Source: an uncultured Muribaculaceae bacterium (GTDB lineage Bacteria; Bacteroidota; Bacteroidia; Bacteroidales; Muribaculaceae). Taken from it: a stretch of 6,431 bases of DNA. Every line of letters starts with the position of its first letter. The stretch's first letter is position 1. Below the pieces are notes generated by a model. The model did no database searches. It saw only the letters and a program-made list of their open reading frames with translations, and was not told the DNA's origin. Below, one piece after another: positions 1 to 5,965 of the stretch. The stretch covers positions 1 through 6,431 of the forward strand of contig CAJUKF010000074.1 in NCBI GenBank assembly GCA_910587355.1, read 5' to 3'. The position numbers and the translations under genes are program-made.

Positions 1-34
1 TCGCTAAGTAGTTGAAATTTCAACTACTTAGCGA
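1..34. terminator. Perfect 34-base palindrome, probable intrinsic (possibly bidirectional) terminator
   Basis: Bases 1-17 and 18-34 are exact reverse complements, so the RNA can fold into a hairpin of about 15 pairs with a GAAATTTC tip. On the plus strand it is followed directly by TTTT (35-38), which suits a terminator for a rightward gene beyond the left edge. On the minus strand it lies 9 bases past the tRNA-Phe end, where a tRNA terminator is expected, but the following T-run would lie outside the window. The arms start at base 1, so the repeat may extend further left. A protein-binding palindrome is the alternative reading. Confidence 0.65.
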
Positions 35-43
35 TTTTGTGGG

Positions 44-116
44 TGGTGCCACCAGGAATCGAACCGGGGACACAAGGATTTTCAGTCCTTTGCTCTACCA
101 ACTGAGCTATGGCACC
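44..116 (-). tRNA. tRNA-Phe (anticodon GAA)
   Basis: The minus strand folds into a complete 73-base cloverleaf. It has a 7-bp acceptor stem (GGTGCCA with TGGCACC), a GCTC/GAGC D-stem with loop AGTTGGTA, an AAGGA/TCCTT anticodon stem around loop CTGAAAA (anticodon GAA, bases 83-81), a 5-base variable loop GTGTC, and a T-arm with loop TTCGATT. The discriminator base is A (44). The next bases are CCC, so the terminal CCA is not fully encoded and must be added by CCA-adding enzyme. The T-stem CCCGG/CCTGG has a C-U mismatch at the central pair 51-63. The gene stands alone in view, with its own promoter and a palindrome just downstream. Confidence 0.96.
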
Positions 117-147
117 TTTTGCATAGGGTGTTTCCCTTTTTGCGTTG

Positions 148-178
148 CAAAGTTAAGGATGATTTTTTGATTGACCAA
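148..178 (-). promoter_or_regulatory. Bacteroidetes-type promoter for tRNA-Phe
   Basis: On the minus strand, TAACTTTG (155-148) matches the -7 consensus TAnnTTTG of the Bacteroidetes housekeeping sigma factor exactly. A TTG (178-176) sits 20 bases upstream as the -33 element. Transcription would start near base 141, giving a leader of about 25 bases before the mature tRNA 5' end at 116, to be removed by RNase P. Confidence 0.8.
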
Positions 179-413
179 ATATTTTTGCATCTTTTTTTAA
201 TATTTTTTCATCTTCGTAGCTTAAGTAATTAGTTACCATAGGATTAATAATTATCGTGTTTTGAGGGCAAGCGCTTTCATAATTTGAATTATAGACATCG
301 AAGTAAGAAATGATTGATTGCTGTTTTGAAATAAGATATTTTATCTGCGGTATTAATTTGCGGTCTTCCTGATATTGATTACTTTTGCGGTGTATCGTAT
401 TAAGATATGCCAT
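153..413 (-). CDS. Doubtful small ORF in the AT-rich gap (about 86 aa, hypothetical)
   Basis: This frame is open from an ATG at 413 (a TTG at 431 would add six residues) to the stop at 153. The product would be hydrophilic and rich in Lys, Ile, Asn, Tyr and Gln, with no signal peptide, membrane segment or motif that I recognise. In favour: stop codons are expected often in DNA this AT-rich, so an open run this long is unusual. Against: no ribosome binding site or promoter is visible, its stop codon overlaps the -7 box of the tRNA promoter, and the lipoprotein promoter lies inside it on the other strand. It may be chance, a decayed gene remnant or a recent acquisition. I think non-coding is more likely. 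Confidence 0.2.
   Translation of the reverse strand: MAYLNTIHRKSNQYQEDRKLIPQIKYLISKQQSIISYFDVYNSNYESACPQNTIIINPMVTNYLSYEDEKILKKDAKIFGQSKNHP
358..387 (+). promoter_or_regulatory. Bacteroidetes-type promoter for the lipoprotein gene
   Basis: TTG (358-360), 19 bases, then TACTTTTG (380-387) matches the Bacteroidetes promoter pattern TTG-N19-TAnnTTTG in sequence and spacing. Transcription should start near base 393, leaving an untranslated leader of about 57 bases before the ATG at 451. Confidence 0.75.
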
Positions 414-450
414 ATAATTAATCTTGAACAATCAAATTACAGGAATTAAG

Positions 451-936
451 ATGAGATTCATCAAGTTTTTGATTTGTGCCCTTCTGTCTGCCGGATGCGC
501 GTCGTGCGGAACGTCAGTCCCAAGCGACGCTTCGTCAGAGGCTGTGAGCCACGATACCGTAGCCGATACCTCTATTATCTCTGCGGATGCCGAGAACAGT
601 GATTTGATAAAATCGGTCTACGATAAATTTGTGTTTGCAACAGATACGGAAGGTGACGAAATCAATCATCCCGAAAAATATTTTACAGCCCATGCCCTTA
701 AAAAACTTCAGGATGCCTATGATTTCGATTGCGACGACGGACCTTGCTATGCTTTTTATGCACTCAGGACTGAAGCAAATGATTCCAAACCGGGCACAGA
801 CGGGGCTTCAGTGATTTATTCTATCACTCCTGTCGGCGACGGGTGGTATATCGTTTCATATTCAGATATGGGCTGGCATGTCAAAACCCGCATCAGAGCC
901 GAGAATGGAAAAATCGACGATTACGAAAGATTATGA
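451..936 (+). CDS. Small lipoprotein of unknown function (DUF3828-like)
   Basis: The 161-residue product begins MRFIKFLICALLSAGC, a lipoprotein signal with the lipidated cysteine at C16 (C19 is an alternative), so it should be anchored in the envelope. A Ser/Ala/Asp-rich linker (about 20-48) leads to one small folded domain (about 50-161). Visible pieces are VYDKFVF near 55, PEKYFTAHALKKL, an acidic FDCDDGPCY segment with two cysteines, and a C-terminal WYIVSYSDMG strand ending in GKIDDY. The layout resembles DUF3828/NTF2-like lipoproteins common in Bacteroidales, but this is from memory and function is unknown. ATG 451 is chosen over TTG 424 because AGGA (441-444) is well spaced and the signal peptide then starts correctly. 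It has its own promoter. Its stop overlaps the 3' end of the convergent kinase gene by 6 bases. Confidence 0.85.
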   Translation: MRFIKFLICALLSAGCASCGTSVPSDASSEAVSHDTVADTSIISADAENSDLIKSVYDKFVFATDTEGDEINHPEKYFTAHALKKLQDAYDFDCDDGPCYAFYALRTEANDSKPGTDGASVIYSITPVGDGWYIVSYSDMGWHVKTRIRAENGKIDDYERL

Positions 937-2157
937 TATATGATTTTGAGGTGCCACGGGCAACTCGATGCGGAATGTAGTGCCTGCTCCCGGAGCCGAC
1001 TGCTTCACGAAGATGCGCCCGCGGTGGTACTGCTCTACTATTCGTTTTGCAAGCGTGAGACCGAGCCCCCAGCCACGGCTTTTTGTTGTGTAGCCGGGAT
1101 TGAAAATCGTCTTTTGATTCTTGCGGCTGATGCCTTTGCCTGTATCTGAGACTTCGATAAAGGCGCACACGGGCGTATTGCCTACTTTTACATCAATCGA
1201 GCCGCTTCCGTCCATTGCGTCGACGGCATTCTTTATAAGATTCTCAATCACCCAGGCAAGCAGCGGCGAACAGGCACTCACATTAGCTACGCCGGCAAAG
1301 GGCGTGTATGTAAGCGTGATTCGAGGCGATATACGCGTAGACATGTATCCTACGGCTTCACCGACAACAATATTGAGGTCTTCGGGCATCATAGCCGGCA
1401 CAGAACCGATTTTAGAGAAACGCGATGCTATAGTGCTGAGCCTGTTCACATCCTTATTCATCTCGGCGAGTGTGTCGGCATCGACACCCATATCGGGCAG
1501 CAGCTCCATCCATGCCATAAGTGACGAAATAGGTGTGCCGAGCTGATGCGCTGTCTCTTTGGAGAGTCCGACCCATACTTTGTTCTGTTCGGCTTTTTTG
1601 GTCGACAGGACAGCGAAATAAACCACTGCGATGAAAGCAAGCATCACCATAAGCTGTATGTAAGGATAAATGCTTAATCGCCGGAGCAAAGTGGAATCTT
1701 CGTAATAGAGATACTGGGCCACGCCAGGAGAAATTTCGATTTCAATTACGTTGGTCGAGTTGCGGAGTTTCTCGAGTTTTTTTTCAAGAAATGCTATATT
1801 ACGCGAGTCGGACGGCAGACCGAATGCATCTGCCGGTTCTTCTATCGGGAGTGTGAAATTGCGTTGCTGGAGGATATTGCCATCAGCATCAGTAAGGAGC
1901 ACAGGAATGGTGGTATTGCTCTGTATGATGCTAAGAAGGAAGTCGATGTCGGCGGCGGGCGCCGTATCGTCGGCCAGTGTAGTGGCCGATACGATTTCTT
2001 TCGTCGCGTCGGCCCATATCTGCATGCGTTCTCTCTCTACAATCGACAAATCACGTATAAGGCTGTCGGAGAAGTACAGAAAGAGAGCCACCACAGCCGC
2101 AGAGGCTATGAGGAAAGCGATTTTGCCATACCGGCGCACATCGTAGATATTGGCCAC
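931..2157 (-). CDS. Membrane sensor histidine kinase, orphan, no HAMP domain
   Basis: This 408-residue kinase should sense a periplasmic or membrane signal, autophosphorylate and pass phosphate to a response regulator. Membrane helices lie at about 12-29 and 162-184, bracketing a periplasmic sensor region of about 130 residues with no domain I recognise. The H-box is at about 200-210 (His204 in AHQLGTP). The ATPase domain has an N-box (ENLIKNAVDAM, 305-315), G1 (DTGKGI, 338-343), an F-box (FNPGYTTK) and G2 (GWGLGL, 362-367), so the ATP site looks intact. Only about 20 residues separate helix 2 from His204, too few for a HAMP domain. The residue after His is Gln rather than the usual acid, while Thr208 is kept. 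The start is GTG at 2157 with no Shine-Dalgarno. It is the last gene of the operon, 18 bases after the phosphatase, and no response regulator is in view. Confidence 0.93.
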   Translation of the reverse strand: MANIYDVRRYGKIAFLIASAAVVALFLYFSDSLIRDLSIVERERMQIWADATKEIVSATTLADDTAPAADIDFLLSIIQSNTTIPVLLTDADGNILQQRNFTLPIEEPADAFGLPSDSRNIAFLEKKLEKLRNSTNVIEIEISPGVAQYLYYEDSTLLRRLSIYPYIQLMVMLAFIAVVYFAVLSTKKAEQNKVWVGLSKETAHQLGTPISSLMAWMELLPDMGVDADTLAEMNKDVNRLSTIASRFSKIGSVPAMMPEDLNIVVGEAVGYMSTRISPRITLTYTPFAGVANVSACSPLLAWVIENLIKNAVDAMDGSGSIDVKVGNTPVCAFIEVSDTGKGISRKNQKTIFNPGYTTKSRGWGLGLTLAKRIVEQYHRGRIFVKQSAPGAGTTFRIELPVAPQNHIS

Positions 2158-2175
2158 GGAGAAGGGTAAAAAATA

Positions 2176-2919
2176 TCAGTTGAACGCCGAATCGTTTTTG
2201 ACAAGCTTTGAAAGGGCTTCCATGTCGTTCCGTGCATCCTTGGTGAGGAGATACTGTTTGATTTTCTCCACATGCGAACGGCGGTGTATGTCAGTGCCGA
2301 TAAAGTCGACGAGTCCTTGCTTGATAAGATACTCGGCGATTGAACGTTCCGCAGGACCGTAAGCGCCGGCGAGACTCAGCAGATTGATTTGTAAGTTGAG
2401 ACCGGCATCGTGGAGCGTGCGATAGCGGTTTTTCTGTGTGTAGTAGTACGCGTAGCGTTCTGGGTGAGCAAGAACAGGCACAAGGCCCTTGACCTGAAGG
2501 TCGAATATAAGATTGTCGAGGTTCCAGGGTTCCTGTATGAATGAATTTTCTATGAGTATATGATTGTTCGGCAGAAGCATAAGCTCGTTATTCTCCAAAC
2601 GGTTGTGGAAAAGCTCGTCAATACGGTATTCAGCCGAATGCGACACGCCGATATCGTTTCCCCGTCTGTCGAGTTCGGCATGCAACAGAGCAAGAGCAGG
2701 CTCAATTGTCGACTCATCGTTTTCAAATGTAACCTGTGTGACATGAGGCGACGCGATGATACGTCGGATGCCGAAACTCTGCATTCCCTCAATGATGTCG
2801 GCTGCCGTCTCCGGGTCGGGAGCGCCGTCATCAACGCCCGGCACTATATGGCAGTGGATATCCGTACCGAAGCAGAGCTCGGCCGGAGTCTTTGATTTCT
2901 TGCTGAAAAAGTTGAACAT
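2176..2919 (-). CDS. PHP-family protein-tyrosine phosphatase (CpsB/YwqE type)
   Basis: The 247-residue product is a metal-dependent phosphatase. Relatives (CpsB of Streptococcus, YwqE of Bacillus) dephosphorylate bacterial tyrosine kinases that control polysaccharide export. The PHP metal ligands are all visible: D20-H22-H24 in TDIHCHIVPG, H59 in ASPHV, E97 in SAEYR, H152 in LAHPERY, and D210/H212 in GTDIHRR. Length is normal for the family. There is no signal peptide; the N-terminus is short and basic (FFSKKSK), so it is probably cytoplasmic. No tyrosine kinase or capsule gene is nearby, so its substrate is open. It starts with ATG 11 bases after the SPOR lipoprotein gene, without a clear Shine-Dalgarno, and ends 18 bases before the kinase gene, so both neighbours are probably on its transcript. 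Confidence 0.92.
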   Translation of the reverse strand: MFNFFSKKSKTPAELCFGTDIHCHIVPGVDDGAPDPETAADIIEGMQSFGIRRIIASPHVTQVTFENDESTIEPALALLHAELDRRGNDIGVSHSAEYRIDELFHNRLENNELMLLPNNHILIENSFIQEPWNLDNLIFDLQVKGLVPVLAHPERYAYYYTQKNRYRTLHDAGLNLQINLLSLAGAYGPAERSIAEYLIKQGLVDFIGTDIHRRSHVEKIKQYLLTKDARNDMEALSKLVKNDSAFN

Positions 2920-2930
2920 TGAATATATGG

Positions 2931-3461
2931 TTAGAGTGGACGGTGGCGTCGTATTCCTTCAAGAATAAAAGGCAGAGGCTCACGCATTACAATATTTCCG
3001 GACGAACGAACCTCATCAAGAGCCTTGCGTGCCTCGCTCACATCATCGTACGACGCAATCACAACATAATAATATGGCTCGGCTGTCTCTATAACAAATG
3101 CCGAGGGGTATTTTCCTTCGGCGAGACGGCCGCGCATCGATTTGGCATTGAACAGCTGCTTGAACTGTCCCACCACAACATTATAGCGGTGGAGTTTTTC
3201 TTCGCTACCTCCGCCCTCCTCGGTGATTCTTACCATCTGACGGCGCACTTCCACATCACCATCGGGCGTATTGAGCGTAACAGTCTCCATGGAACGTCGC
3301 TGCGCACCGTATATGGTCGAATCCACCGCACCGCTTTCCTCACGCCCGGCGATAGTCTTCTCGTATGCGGCGCGATAGTTTGCCTCGGTAGTCTTACAGG
3401 AAAAGAGTGTCGGCACAATAAGTGCCGACACTGCTATGATGCTGAAAAGATTACGATTCAT
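2931..3461 (-). CDS. Lipoprotein with C-terminal SPOR domain
   Basis: The 176-residue protein has a lipoprotein signal (hydrophobic 5-20, lipobox LFSC, lipidated C22). A charged, probably flexible linker (about 25-88) follows, with a Gly/Glu-rich stretch around 81-88. The end is a SPOR-like domain at about 91-168: it opens HRYNVVVGQF, continues through a helix with NAKSMRGRL, then the strand YYVVIASY, a second helix SEARKALDEV, and a closing strand. SPOR domains bind glycan strands stripped of stem peptides, often at division sites, so this protein probably tethers the outer or inner membrane to peptidoglycan. Its ATG overlaps the stop of the peptidase gene in ATGA (3461-3458), which points to translational coupling. 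No enzymatic domain is visible. The SPOR call rests on pattern, not on a profile search. Confidence 0.88.
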   Translation of the reverse strand: MNRNLFSIIAVSALIVPTLFSCKTTEANYRAAYEKTIAGREESGAVDSTIYGAQRRSMETVTLNTPDGDVEVRRQMVRITEEGGGSEEKLHRYNVVVGQFKQLFNAKSMRGRLAEGKYPSAFVIETAEPYYYVVIASYDDVSEARKALDEVRSSGNIVMREPLPFILEGIRRHRPL

Positions 3462-4669
3462 CGAACAGATTTCATGAGACCGAGTTTCTTGGCAGTCGCG
3501 GCGGGAATTGCGTCGCGGTGCACAAGAATATCAACAGTCTTGGCGAGGAAATAGGGCTCGGAAACATAGAAGTAACCATCGTATTTATTGTTGGTATCCC
3601 ATGAATTCTTCACCTTATAATAGCGGTTGCCCATCTGGTCGACAGCCGAACCGACAATCACCATACCATGGTCATCAGTGGTCTCCTGATTGTCGTACAT
3701 TTCCTGACGGAGTTCGGGAGTGACTTTGATTTCTTCTACAGGAGCCTTGAATTTGTATTTGTCATTGTTGCGCTCGTTGTCAGAAAGCTTCACCCAACGT
3801 GAAAGTTCCGTACCGTTCATGTCACCTTCATCCTTGCCTTTAGGCATGAGAGCAACGCCATCGTTCCATTTGAAACCGCCTTCGCTCACGTCGGCTGCCC
3901 ATACAACGGTATAACCATTCTTAATGGCGTTATCTACGACAGCTTTGAACTCGTCGAGAGGAAGATTGTAGTACGACTCCCAGAGCCAGTTATCGGGTAC
4001 TTCAACAGGGAAAGCCTCGTAGTAAGGATGATGTGTAAACGAGGTCAGGGGCACATAGTCGTCGACATTGATAGGCTGAGCGGCCGCAAAACTCTTGGGA
4101 GTGTATGTTTTGCCCTTGTAGGTGAATGTCTCGGGTACTTCGCCGAAATATGCGTCGAGAATACCCTGCACACCCTTGCGCCATGAGGTGGTAAGTTTTT
4201 TATTAGGCTTGGCGACAACGGCTTTGAGATAAGCCGAGAGAGCGGCGTCAAGCTCGCCGTGCACGTGTTTGTTCTCGCCGTACTGGAGACCTGAGTATAC
4301 TTCCTCGGGAATCGCACCGTATTTTTTCCATACATAAGGTACGTCCATAGCCGAACCGCCGGCGGCGAAGTTGGTCTGACCGTAAAGGCGGATGAAACGC
4401 TCGGCCTTGTCCTCATAGCACTTGCGCACGGTATACATTTCGGAGATATCGAGGGAGTCACCGCCCTGACGAAGAATTTCATCTTCGAAGAACGATGTGC
4501 CGGAGAAGCACCAGCATGTACCCGACTTGTTCTGGTCCTTTACGGAAGTATCGGGAATGGTCACCACGTCGGTGAATACGAATGCGGTGTCGGCTTTCAC
4601 GGCAGGGTCTTCGGCAAAAGCAGGCATCGCAAGGGCGGCGGCAAGCGCCATCAATGCAGTTTTTTTCAT
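3458..4669 (-). CDS. Exported C1B cysteine peptidase (bleomycin hydrolase / PepC family)
   Basis: The 403-residue product is a papain-fold peptidase. It begins with a Sec signal peptide, MKKTALMALAAALAMPAFA, with likely cleavage after A19, so it should act in the periplasm, whereas classic PepC and bleomycin hydrolase are cytosolic. The catalytic set is complete: Gln46 (oxyanion hole) in DQNKSGTCW, Cys52 six residues later, His334 in DDHGM, and Asn355 in KNSW. The mature part is somewhat shorter than typical PepC (about 440-450). In that family the C-terminal residues reach into the active site and set aminopeptidase specificity; here the end is KKLGLMKSVR. Other cysteines (C54, C84) could matter in an oxidising compartment. 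The start is ATG 26 bases after ilvA, with no strong ribosome site, and the stop overlaps the SPOR lipoprotein start. Confidence 0.92.
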   Translation of the reverse strand: MKKTALMALAAALAMPAFAEDPAVKADTAFVFTDVVTIPDTSVKDQNKSGTCWCFSGTSFFEDEILRQGGDSLDISEMYTVRKCYEDKAERFIRLYGQTNFAAGGSAMDVPYVWKKYGAIPEEVYSGLQYGENKHVHGELDAALSAYLKAVVAKPNKKLTTSWRKGVQGILDAYFGEVPETFTYKGKTYTPKSFAAAQPINVDDYVPLTSFTHHPYYEAFPVEVPDNWLWESYYNLPLDEFKAVVDNAIKNGYTVVWAADVSEGGFKWNDGVALMPKGKDEGDMNGTELSRWVKLSDNERNNDKYKFKAPVEEIKVTPELRQEMYDNQETTDDHGMVIVGSAVDQMGNRYYKVKNSWDTNNKYDGYFYVSEPYFLAKTVDILVHRDAIPAATAKKLGLMKSVR

Positions 4670-4695
4670 AATGGATTATCCGGGGTAGAAAGTTT

Positions 4696-5892
4696 TTAGT
4701 TCAGTACTTTATGGCCGGCCTCTGTGAGGGCGCGGCGGATTTCGTCGACGTGCGCGTTGTCACGGGTCTCGAGTTCGAGGCGTATGGTGCAGCCGTTGAT
4801 ATCCGAGCTGGAGTTGATACGCTCGTGTGTGACGGAGATGATGTTGCCGCCTGTCGAGCCTACGATGCTGCACACACCGGAGAGCTGGCCTGGCTTATCG
4901 GCAAGGTCGATGATGAAGGTATAGTTGCGGCCGCTCTTGCTGAGACCGCGTGTGATGACACGGCTGAGAGTGTTCACGTCGATATTACCGCCCGAAACAA
5001 GACATACCACTTTCTTGCCCTTGATAGGCAGCTTGCCGAACATTGCGGCTGCCACCGAAACGGCACCGGCACCCTCGGCAACAAGTTTCTGCTGCTCGAT
5101 AAGAGCGAGAATAGCTGCGGCGATTTCGTCATCGGTGACGGTGACAACCTCGTCGACATATTTGTTACACATCTCGAAGGTATTCACACCTGGTTCTTTC
5201 ACGGCGATACCGTCGGCAATTGTATGTACGTCGTTGAGATGACAGAGCTTGCCTTCTTTGAGCGATGCGGCCATTGAGGGCGCGCCGGTCGACTGCACAC
5301 CGTAAACCTTCACGTCGGGACGAAGGCTCTTTATGGCAAATGCGACACCCGAAATAAGACCGCCGCCGCCGATAGGCACAATCACAGCCTCTACATCGGG
5401 CATAGCCTCAAGAATCTCAAGACCGATAGTACCCTGACCGGCAATCACCTTGGGGTCGTCGAAGGGATGCACGAAACTGTAGCCGTGTTCTTTCTGAAGT
5501 TCAAGAGCACGGGCATAGGCATCGTCGTATACGCCGGGCACGAGCACCACTTCGGCGCCATAGCTTTTGGTAGCCTCGATTTTCGAAATGGGTGCGCCGG
5601 CAGGAAGACATATCACAGCCTTGATGCCATTATGCTTCGCACCGAGGGCAACACCCTGGGCATGGTTGCCGGCCGAGCAGGCAATCACACCGCGTGCCTT
5701 CTCCTCGTCGGAGAGCTGCGATATTTTATAATATGCGCCTCGGAGCTTGAACGAGCCCGTAAGCTGCAGATTTTCAGACTTCAGATAAATATCGGCCTCA
5801 GAACTCAGCTTGGGAGCCGGAATAATGGCCGTTTTGCGCGCTACCTCTTTAAGAACAGCGGCTGCATTGAATATTTCACTGATTTCAAGCAT
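4696..5892 (-). CDS. ilvA: Threonine dehydratase (threonine ammonia-lyase) with C-terminal ACT domain
   Basis: This PLP enzyme converts threonine to 2-oxobutanoate and ammonia, the first step of isoleucine synthesis, in the cytoplasm. Of 398 residues, the catalytic fold-type II domain covers about 1-320: PLP lysine K49 in GSFKLRGAY, SAGNHAQG (73-80), the phosphate-binding GGGGL (175-179), VAEGAGA (271-277) and CLVSGGN (297-303). A single ACT-like regulatory domain (about 324-398, starting YTFIIDLADKPGQL) follows. This is the medium-length form with one ACT domain, not the roughly 510-residue E. coli IlvA with two. Whether it is biosynthetic and isoleucine-inhibited or catabolic (tdcB-like) cannot be read from sequence alone. 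It is the first gene after a strong promoter match, with a leader of only about 15 bases, so no attenuator peptide can fit. Confidence 0.95.
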   Translation of the reverse strand: MLEISEIFNAAAVLKEVARKTAIIPAPKLSSEADIYLKSENLQLTGSFKLRGAYYKISQLSDEEKARGVIACSAGNHAQGVALGAKHNGIKAVICLPAGAPISKIEATKSYGAEVVLVPGVYDDAYARALELQKEHGYSFVHPFDDPKVIAGQGTIGLEILEAMPDVEAVIVPIGGGGLISGVAFAIKSLRPDVKVYGVQSTGAPSMAASLKEGKLCHLNDVHTIADGIAVKEPGVNTFEMCNKYVDEVVTVTDDEIAAAILALIEQQKLVAEGAGAVSVAAAMFGKLPIKGKKVVCLVSGGNIDVNTLSRVITRGLSKSGRNYTFIIDLADKPGQLSGVCSIVGSTGGNIISVTHERINSSSDINGCTIRLELETRDNAHVDEIRRALTEAGHKVLN

Positions 5893-5913
5893 TGGTTTAT
5901 AGTATTAATCGCA

Positions 5914-5947
5914 CAAAGGTACAACAAAAATGTTAAATACAGAACAA
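5914..5947 (-). promoter_or_regulatory. Bacteroidetes-type promoter of the ilvA operon
   Basis: On the minus strand, TACCTTTG (5921-5914) matches the -7 consensus TAnnTTTG exactly. The nearest upstream TTG (5947-5945) is 23 bases away, longer than the usual 19-21, so the -33 assignment is weaker. Transcription would start near 5908 and reach the ilvA ATG at 5892 after only about 15 bases. The gaps downstream are short and show no comparable match, so this probably drives all five genes. Confidence 0.7.
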
Positions 5948-5965
5948 CATTTCAATAGATTTAAT

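Larger units (their letters stand above)
117..450. other. AT-rich intergenic region between tRNA-Phe and the lipoprotein gene
   Basis: This stretch of more than 300 bases has no confident gene. It is visibly much richer in A and T than the genes to its right, with runs such as TTTTTTT near 190. It holds the leftward tRNA promoter (148-178), the rightward lipoprotein promoter (358-387) and the doubtful minus-strand ORF between them. I see no repeats, RNA gene or riboswitch-like fold in it. Confidence 0.7.

Noticed and set aside
44..116. tRNA-Phe as an integration site for a mobile element
   Set aside because: No integrase, direct repeat of the tRNA 3' end or other mobile gene is visible within the window.
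424..450. Upstream TTG start for the lipoprotein gene
   Set aside because: It would put nine polar residues before the signal peptide; ATG 451 has AGGA at proper spacing and gives a standard lipoprotein signal.
948..966. Short hairpin after the lipoprotein stop as a terminator
   Set aside because: It has one mismatch, a three-base loop and no U-run on either strand, and it lies in the coding end of the kinase.
1121..1546. Plus-strand open frames antisense to the histidine kinase
   Set aside because: Low-complexity Ser/Ala/Ile-rich translations typical of antisense frames, with no start signals.
2560..2895. Plus-strand open frames inside the phosphatase gene
   Set aside because: They are antisense to a gene with all PHP metal ligands and show no motif, start signal or promoter.
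4711..5277. Long plus-strand open frame antisense to ilvA
   Set aside because: It mirrors the codon bias of ilvA; the product has no recognisable family and the opposite strand is an unmistakable enzyme.
5893..5965. Riboswitch or attenuator leader for ilvA
   Set aside because: The predicted transcript start leaves only about 15 bases before the ATG, too short for either.
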